This document shows, in pieces, positions 57,284 to 64,000 of a DNA stretch of 64,000 nucleotides. How positions within the stretch are numbered: position 1 is the stretch's first letter; the number at the start of each line of letters is the position of its first letter. Location of the stretch: the NCBI RefSeq assembly GCF_030053425.1, contig NZ_JASGBI010000001.1:1620001-1684000 (forward strand). Reading direction: 5' to 3'. The notes beneath the pieces were generated by a model, which ran no database searches, was not told the DNA's origin, and was given only the letters and a program-made list of their open reading frames with translations. The position numbers and the translations under genes are program-made. The DNA is from Lysobacter stagni (GTDB lineage: Bacteria; Pseudomonadota; Gammaproteobacteria; Xanthomonadales; Xanthomonadaceae).

Positions 57284-59536
57284 ATGAAGCCACGCTCGAT
57301 GACGCCCCGCCCCCGCCGCGCCGCCCAGGCGATCGCGACGGCCACCATCGCCAGCCTGCTGGCCTCGTGCGCCACGGCGCCGGTGCCGAACCTGCGCCGT
57401 GCCGATCCGGGCGCGCAAGACCGGGCTGCCGCGCCGGGCGATGCCAGCGCGCAGCCATTGCCGGAATCGTCCACCGGTGGCGATGCCCGGCCGCAGATCC
57501 GCCGTGGCACGGGCCAGGTGATCAACCGCAGCGCGGCCTCGGCACCGCCGCCGGGCCTGGGCGCGACCACCGGCTCGGCCACGTTCAATTTCGAAGGCGA
57601 ATCGCTGCACGCGGTGGTCAAGGCCATCCTCGGCGACATGCTTGGGCAGAACTACGTCATCGCTCCGGGCGTGCAGGGCACGGTGACACTGGCCACGCCC
57701 AAGCCGGTGAGCCCGGCCGAGGCGCTCAACCTGCTGGAGATGGTGCTGGGCTGGAACAACGCCCGTCTGGTCTTCAGCGGCGGTCGCTACAACATCGTGC
57801 CGTCCGACCAGGCCCTGGCCGGCAACGTCGCCGCGCGCACCGGTCCGGCCAGTGCCGCGCGCGGTTTCGAAGTGCGCACCGTACCGCTGAAATACGTTTC
57901 CGCGACGGAGATGGAGAAGATCCTCAAGCCGTACGCGCGACCCAATGCCATCGTCAACGTCGACAACTCGCGCAACGTGATCACCGTCGGCGGCAGCCGC
58001 GCGGAACTGGAGAACTACCTGCGCACCATCGACGTGTTCGACGTCGACTGGCTGTCGGGCATGTCGGTGGGCGTGTTCCCGCTGCAGTCGGGCAAGGCCA
58101 CCAAGGTCGTCGCGGACCTGGAGAAGGTCTTCGGCGAACAGAGCAAGTCGCCGGTCGCGGGCATGTTCCGTTTCATGCCGCTGGAGGGCGCCAACGCGGT
58201 GCTCGTCATCACCTCGCAGCCCCGCTACCTCGACGACATCCAGCAATGGCTGGACCGCATCGACAACGCGGGCGGCAGTGTCCAGCTGTTCTCGTACGAG
58301 TTGAAGTACATCAAGGCACGCGACCTGGCCGATCGCCTGGCCGACGTGTACGGCGGTGGGCGATCCGGCAACGGTGGCGGCAGCGGCAGCGCGCCCTCGC
58401 TGATGCCGGGGCTGGACTCTGTGGAACTGAAGGACAGCGACGGCGGCAGCACTGCCACCCTGGGCAACTACGACAACGGCACCGATACCGGCACCGGCAT
58501 GGGTGGTGGCAATGGCGGGGGCGGCACCAACGGTGGCTCTTTGTCGCTGGGCGCGCACCAGAACGGCAACACCAGCCTCACGCTGGAAGTGGACGGCGAC
58601 CGCGTCGGCGTGTCGGCGGTGGAGGAAACCAACTCCATCATCGTTCGCAGCAGTCCGTCGGCGTGGAAGTCGATCCGCGATGTCATCGAGCGCCTGGACG
58701 TGATGCCGATGCAGGTGCACATCGAGGCGCAGGTCGTGGAAGTGCAGCTGAAGGGCGACCTGAAGTACGGCGTGAACTGGTACTTCGAACGCGCGGTCAC
58801 CGACGCCGGCCTGCCCGATGCGGTCGGCCGCACCACGTGGAGCACGCTGGCCGGCAGCATCACGCCGGGCAATCCGGATGGCAGCGGCGGTCTGTCGTGG
58901 ACGTTCCTGGGGCGCAATGCCGCCGCGGTCATCAGCGCGCTGGACCAGGTCACCGACCTGCAACTGCTGCAGACGCCGTCGGTGGTGGTGCGCAACAACG
59001 CCGAAGCCACGCTCAACGTCGGCAGCCGCATCCCGATCGCATCGGTCACGGTCAACCCGACCACCGGCAGCGACAACAGCTACAGCCAGGTGCAGTACCT
59101 GGACACCGGCATCATCCTGCGCGTGCGTCCGCGCGTGGCGAAGGACGGCGTGGTGTTCCTCGACATCGTGCAGGAAGTCAGCTCGCCCGGCGCGCAGGAC
59201 ACGGCCGACGCGAACGGCAACGTGCGCATCGACACGCGCAAGCTCAAGACCGAGGCCGCGGTGCAGAGCGGCGACACCGTGATGCTGGCCGGCCTGATCA
59301 GCGACGCGGTGCAGCGCGGCTCGTCCGGCTTTCCGGGGCTGAGCCGCATTCCCGTCATCGGCGGACTGTTCGGGCAGCAGCGTTCCAGCAAATCGCGCAA
59401 CGAAGTGATCGTGCTGCTCACGCCGACCATCATGCGCAACCCGCAGGAAGCACGTGACCTGACCGACGAATACACGCGCCGCTTCCGTGCGATGGAACCG
59501 CTGCAGCGCAAACCCAGGCACCCGGGCCAGCAGTGA
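57284..59536 (+). CDS. gspD: Type II secretion secretin GspD (XpsD), lipoprotein
   Basis: A 750-residue secretin. The signal (AIATATIASLLASCA) contains a lipobox, as in XpsD. N0 is FNFEGESLHAVVKAILGDML, followed by N1 (TVPLKYVSATEMEKILKPYA), N2 and an N3 with a long Gly/Ser-rich insertion at about residues 365-425 (GGGNGGGGTNGGS). The secretin domain has VEAQVVEVQLKGDLKYGVNW, TPSVVVRNNAEATLNVGSRI and VMLAGLISDAVQRG. It forms the outer-membrane channel. The insertion would lie on the pore-facing side of N3. Confidence 0.96.
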   Translation: MKPRSMTPRPRRAAQAIATATIASLLASCATAPVPNLRRADPGAQDRAAAPGDASAQPLPESSTGGDARPQIRRGTGQVINRSAASAPPPGLGATTGSATFNFEGESLHAVVKAILGDMLGQNYVIAPGVQGTVTLATPKPVSPAEALNLLEMVLGWNNARLVFSGGRYNIVPSDQALAGNVAARTGPASAARGFEVRTVPLKYVSATEMEKILKPYARPNAIVNVDNSRNVITVGGSRAELENYLRTIDVFDVDWLSGMSVGVFPLQSGKATKVVADLEKVFGEQSKSPVAGMFRFMPLEGANAVLVITSQPRYLDDIQQWLDRIDNAGGSVQLFSYELKYIKARDLADRLADVYGGGRSGNGGGSGSAPSLMPGLDSVELKDSDGGSTATLGNYDNGTDTGTGMGGGNGGGGTNGGSLSLGAHQNGNTSLTLEVDGDRVGVSAVEETNSIIVRSSPSAWKSIRDVIERLDVMPMQVHIEAQVVEVQLKGDLKYGVNWYFERAVTDAGLPDAVGRTTWSTLAGSITPGNPDGSGGLSWTFLGRNAAAVISALDQVTDLQLLQTPSVVVRNNAEATLNVGSRIPIASVTVNPTTGSDNSYSQVQYLDTGIILRVRPRVAKDGVVFLDIVQEVSSPGAQDTADANGNVRIDTRKLKTEAAVQSGDTVMLAGLISDAVQRGSSGFPGLSRIPVIGGLFGQQRSSKSRNEVIVLLTPTIMRNPQEARDLTDEYTRRFRAMEPLQRKPRHPGQQ

Positions 59537-60378
59537 CCGTACCGACCGCCGCCGCCCTTGTCGTCGTCGTTCCGGTGGGACGCGACGACGAGGCCCTCGA
59601 CGCATGCCTGGCCGCACTCGATCGTGCGACCGCGCCGGGCACGCCCGTGTGGCTGGCCGACGATGCGCAGGCGGGACCGCGCGGCTACGCCATCATCGAG
59701 CGTTGGGTGGCGCGCACCGCGTTGCGTGCCGACTACACGCGCCGCCAGCGCAGCGTGGGCGAAGTCGCGCACCTGGATGAAGTGCTCGGTGCCTGCGGCG
59801 ACGCCAATGTCGCCGTTCTCGCGCCCGATGCGGTGCCCGCGCCGGGGTGGTTGACGCGCCTGGCCGCCGGATTGTCCAGCGACGGCTCGATCGGCACCGC
59901 CACGCCGTGGAGCAACGCCGGCGAGGCTGCGTCGTGGCCGCGCATCGGCGAGATCGATCCCTTGCCCGCCGACATCGACCGCCTCGCGCGCGCGGCGGCC
60001 GCGATGCCCGCGCTGCATCCGGAACTGCCCGCCGCCGTGAGCCATGCCGTGCTGCTGCGCGGCACCGCGCGACGACGCGCGGGTGGACTGGACGCCAGCA
60101 GCTACGGTTCGTGGTATGCCGCGCTGATCGACCTCTCGTTGCGGCTGGCGGGATTGGGCTGGCGCAACGTCCTGTGCGATACCGCGTTCGTCGGCCGTCG
60201 CGAGGAGGGCATGCCGTACGACGGCGACATGGACGCACTGGCCGCGCGCTGGCCCGACTGGCACGCACGCCTGGCCCACTACCTCATGCAGGACCCGCTG
60301 CGCGGCTCGCGCGCGCAGCTGGCGAACCTGCTCGACAACATCGGACCTCCGGAACCGCAACGTGACCTTTTCGTCTGA
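59533..60378 (+). CDS. Family 2 glycosyltransferase-like protein
   Basis: A 281-residue protein with a GT-A-like N-terminus (AALVVVVPVGRDDEALDACL), AVLAPDAVPAPGWLTRLAAG in place of the usual DXD strand, and a late SLRLAGLGWRNVLCDTAFVG. The metal-binding DXD is replaced by APDAV, so activity is uncertain. GTG at 59533 overlaps the gspD stop (GTGA) and implies co-translation with the secretin. It overlaps the next glycosyltransferase by 17 bases. Confidence 0.7.
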   Translation: MTVPTAAALVVVVPVGRDDEALDACLAALDRATAPGTPVWLADDAQAGPRGYAIIERWVARTALRADYTRRQRSVGEVAHLDEVLGACGDANVAVLAPDAVPAPGWLTRLAAGLSSDGSIGTATPWSNAGEAASWPRIGEIDPLPADIDRLARAAAAMPALHPELPAAVSHAVLLRGTARRRAGGLDASSYGSWYAALIDLSLRLAGLGWRNVLCDTAFVGRREEGMPYDGDMDALAARWPDWHARLAHYLMQDPLRGSRAQLANLLDNIGPPEPQRDLFV

Positions 60379-61228
60379 CAGCGCCGGCATCGCCGCAGTG
60401 GTGGTGACTTATCGCAGCGCCGAAACCATCGACGAATGCCTGCGCCGCCTGCGCGCGACCGAGGGCGTCGCGGCGATACGCGTGGTCGACAACGCTTCCG
60501 ACGACGGCACGCTGGAGATCGTGCAGCGCCACGCCGCCGCCGACGCGCGCGTGCGCTTCATCGCCAATCCCGACAATCCCGGTTTCGGGGTGGCCTGCAA
60601 CCAGGGCGCGCGCGACGTCGAATCCGGCGTGCCGTGGCTGGCGTTCGTCAATCCCGATTGCCTGGTCGAACGCGACACGCTTGCGCGCCTTCGCGCATTG
60701 GCCGCACCGCAGGGCGAAGCGTTGCTGGGCGCGGACCTGGTCGACGAGAGCGGCGTGCGCGACGGCGCGGCGCGTCGGCGCGATCCGGATTTCGCTGCGA
60801 TGCTGTCCGCGGTGCTGGGCACCCGGCCCGCGCCGAAACTCGAACTGCCCGCCGACGACTCGCGGGCGCTGCAACGCGTGGACGCGGTGTCCGGCGCGCT
60901 GATGCTGATGCCGCGCGCGCTGTTCGACCGTCTGCGCGGATTCGACGAAGGCTACCGCCTGCATGCGGAAGACCTGGACCTGTGCCGCCGCGCGCGCGAA
61001 TCGGGTGCACTGGTCGCCGTCGCCAACCACGTGCGCGTGGTGCACGTGCGTGGCGTCTCCAGCCGCTCCCGCCCGATGTTCGTGGAATGGCACAAGCACC
61101 GCGGCCTGTGGCGCTATTACCGAACGTTCGAAGCCCCGCGACGCAGCGCGACGACCACGGCAGCGGTGTTCACCGCGATCTGGCTGCGGTTTCCGCTGGC
61201 CTATCTGCGCGCTCGCCTGAAGTCCTGA
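60362..61228 (+). CDS. Family 2 glycosyltransferase, rhamnosyltransferase-like
   Basis: A 288-residue GT2 enzyme with AAVVVTYRSAETIDECLRRL at the N-terminus, VVDNASDDGTLEIVQRH, NPGFGVACNQGARDVESG and FVNPDCLVERDTL (metal-binding strand). LRGFDEGYRLHAEDLDLCRR, the acceptor-side motif of rhamnosyltransferase-like enzymes, follows. A weakly hydrophobic C-terminus may touch the membrane. It starts at GTG inside the previous gene and ends 2 bases before the converging permease gene. Its role beside the secretion cluster is unknown. Confidence 0.82.
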   Translation: MTFSSDSAGIAAVVVTYRSAETIDECLRRLRATEGVAAIRVVDNASDDGTLEIVQRHAAADARVRFIANPDNPGFGVACNQGARDVESGVPWLAFVNPDCLVERDTLARLRALAAPQGEALLGADLVDESGVRDGAARRRDPDFAAMLSAVLGTRPAPKLELPADDSRALQRVDAVSGALMLMPRALFDRLRGFDEGYRLHAEDLDLCRRARESGALVAVANHVRVVHVRGVSSRSRPMFVEWHKHRGLWRYYRTFEAPRRSATTTAAVFTAIWLRFPLAYLRARLKS

Positions 61229-61229
61229 C

Positions 61230-62564
<1,335 letters not shown>

Positions 62565-62819
62565 GTGGGGGAACTCCTGGACGCGGGCGGCGCGAGAGTC
62601 TCCCACCGGCCGCCGCGAAGGGTACCGCGGGACCATGAGAACGCGAGGCGAAAGGGTCTCGGCCCACGTGCCGACCGATGCGGCAAAGCCGGCCTTCGCA
62701 AGCTGTAACGGTCGTCACGTTCGGCGTCCCGAATCCGAGACGTGGCTCCGGTTGTGCGGAAAGCCGCCTGATAACGTGCGCGCCGCTCGCCGCGAGGAAC
62801 GCGGCATGGGGGACGACTC

Positions 62820-64000
62820 ATGGACTTCAGGCAGGCGTTGCGGGCCGGTGGGCTCGCGCTCGGGCTGTGCATGCTCGCCGCGTGCGGTGGTGGAGGCGGC
62901 GGCGACGATGACGGTCCATCGCTCACGCCCGGCAACCCTTCATCGCCCGGTACGCCGTCGCCGTATCCGGACATCCCGGCCACCGACGCCGATGCGGCCC
63001 GCTTCCTGACCCAGGCGACGTTCGGCCCCACCAACGCGGAGATCGCGCGCCTGCGCCAGATCGGTTACCGCCGCTGGCTCGACGAGCAGATGGATCCCTC
63101 GCGCACGCCGACCACGCTGGTGCTTCCGCACCTGCAGCAGCTGGTGGCCAACGGCATGCTGGCGACGGACCTGCGACCGCAGCATCGCCGCAACTACTGG
63201 CTGTGGCAGGCGGCGAACGGCAACGACCAGCTGCGCATGCGCATGGCGTTCGCGCTGAGCGAGATCTTCGTGATGTCCGATCGCGAAGTCGCCGATTCCA
63301 CCGCCACGGTCAACCGCATCGCCGACTACCAGGACACGCTGGCGCGTGGCGCGTTCGGCAGCTATCGCACGCTGCTCGAACAGGTGGCCCTGCATCCGGC
63401 GATGGGCTACTTCCTCAGCCACGTCGGCAACCGCAAGGCCGACCCACGCCGCAACATCACGCCCGACGAGAACTTCGGCCGCGAGGTGATGCAGCTGTTC
63501 TCCATCGGCCTGTATGAGCGAAACAAGGACTTCAGCCCGGTGCTGGACTCCAGCGGGCAGACCGTGCCGACATACGACGAGCAGGTCGTCAGCGCGATGG
63601 CGCGCGTGTTCACCGGCTGGACCTATGCCGGCCAGACCGACGCGCAGTTCGGTCGCGGCGACAACACCAGCTTTGCGCCGATGGAATGCCACCCGGCCTT
63701 CCACGACGACCAGCCCAAGCAGATCTTCCGCGGCGTCGTCGTCAACGAAGGCAACAACTGCACGGCCAGTCTGAAGCGCACGCTCGATGCGCTGGCCGAT
63801 CACCCCAACGTCGCACCGTTCATCAGCCGGCAGCTGATCCAGCGCTTCGTCACCTCCAATCCCAGTCCTGCCTACGTCGAGCGCGTCGCCACCACGTGGC
63901 AGACCTCGGGTGGCAACCTGGGGCAGGTGATCCGCGCGGTGCTGCTGGATACCGAAGCACGCATGGCCCCGCCCGATGTGGGTTTCGGCAAGGCACGCGA
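62820..64000 (+). CDS. DUF1800 family lipoprotein (3' end outside the window)
   Basis: About 393 codons are present and the frame is still open at the window edge. The N-terminus MDFRQALRAGGLALGLCMLA leads to lipobox LAAC and a Gly/Asp linker (GGGGGGDDDGPS). The DUF1800 body includes DADAARFLTQATFGPTNAEI, RMRMAFALSEIFVMSD, LLEQVALHPAMGYFLSH and ENFGREVMQLFSIGLYERN, then VSAMARVFTGWTY. Family members are often followed by a DUF1501 gene; that partner would lie beyond 64000. Function is not established. Confidence 0.88.
   Translation, partial: MDFRQALRAGGLALGLCMLAACGGGGGGDDDGPSLTPGNPSSPGTPSPYPDIPATDADAARFLTQATFGPTNAEIARLRQIGYRRWLDEQMDPSRTPTTLVLPHLQQLVANGMLATDLRPQHRRNYWLWQAANGNDQLRMRMAFALSEIFVMSDREVADSTATVNRIADYQDTLARGAFGSYRTLLEQVALHPAMGYFLSHVGNRKADPRRNITPDENFGREVMQLFSIGLYERNKDFSPVLDSSGQTVPTYDEQVVSAMARVFTGWTYAGQTDAQFGRGDNTSFAPMECHPAFHDDQPKQIFRGVVVNEGNNCTASLKRTLDALADHPNVAPFISRQLIQRFVTSNPSPAYVERVATTWQTSGGNLGQVIRAVLLDTEARMAPPDVGFGKAR

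Noticed and set aside
56318..59617. 1099-codon minus-strand open frame opposite gspN and gspD
   Set aside because: The plus strand encodes the conserved XpsN and secretin with overlapping starts and stops. The antisense frame is a composition artefact.
62565..62819. Purine riboswitch before the purine permease or DUF1800 gene
   Set aside because: No conserved purine-aptamer junction or loop sequences are visible in the 255-base gap.

Overview
The window reads as a chromosomal segment of a high-GC gammaproteobacterium of the Xanthomonadaceae/Lysobacteraceae (Lysobacter, Luteimonas or Xanthomonas relatives). The main reasons are a complete type II secretion cluster in the xps order E-F-G-H-I-J-K-L-M-N-D, a bifunctional XanB-type enzyme beside etfBA, and the conserved blocks valS-holC-pepA / lptF-lptG and xerD-dsbC. 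This placement is inferred from gene order and protein motifs, not from any search.

Layout. 1-3.6 kb: end of a surface-polysaccharide region, with a triple-domain glycosyltransferase and a small lipoprotein. 3.8-8.8 kb (minus): a tightly overlapping five-gene cassette of visibly lower GC, encoding a polyprenyl-phosphate glycosyltransferase-like protein, a methyltransferase, a GtrA protein, an SDR epimerase and a GMC oxidoreductase. 8.8-18.3 kb: etfB-etfA, xanB, an ATP-grasp enzyme, a two-subunit CoA transferase, a WbsX/RgpF polysaccharide protein and ETF-ubiquinone oxidoreductase. 18.4-22.5 kb: AlkB and a four-gene MCE/Mla-type lipid transport operon (STAS-MlaE, MlaF, MlaD, PqiC-like lipoprotein). 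22.6-28.7 kb: ThrE-like exporter, H-NS-like protein, proS, DUF4124 protein, pssA, a probable holD (psi) and rimI. 28.8-36.1 kb: valS, holC, pepA diverging from lptF-lptG. 36.4-43.0 kb: RDD protein, xerD, dsbC and purL. 43.1-48.0 kb: one very large uncharacterised protein with an N-terminal helix-hairpin-helix and a C-terminal HExxH metalloprotease-like module. 48.2-59.5 kb: type II secretion genes, followed by two coupled family-2 glycosyltransferases. 61.2-64.0 kb: a purine permease and the start of a DUF1800 lipoprotein that runs off the window.

The most unusual signal is not a gene. A family of structured repeats sits directly behind valS, lptG, xerD and gspF. At all four loci the element begins with a GGR-TGA-GG motif, so it supplies the terminal Gly codon and the stop codon. 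It then folds into a nested hairpin and a second palindrome whose arms differ between loci by compensatory changes. At lptG it is tandemly duplicated as two identical 118-bp units, and behind gspF as 108/108/106-bp units that split the secretion operon. A different GATTCG-rich inverted repeat lies between valS and holC.

No tRNA, rRNA, CRISPR array, transposase or replication origin was recognised.
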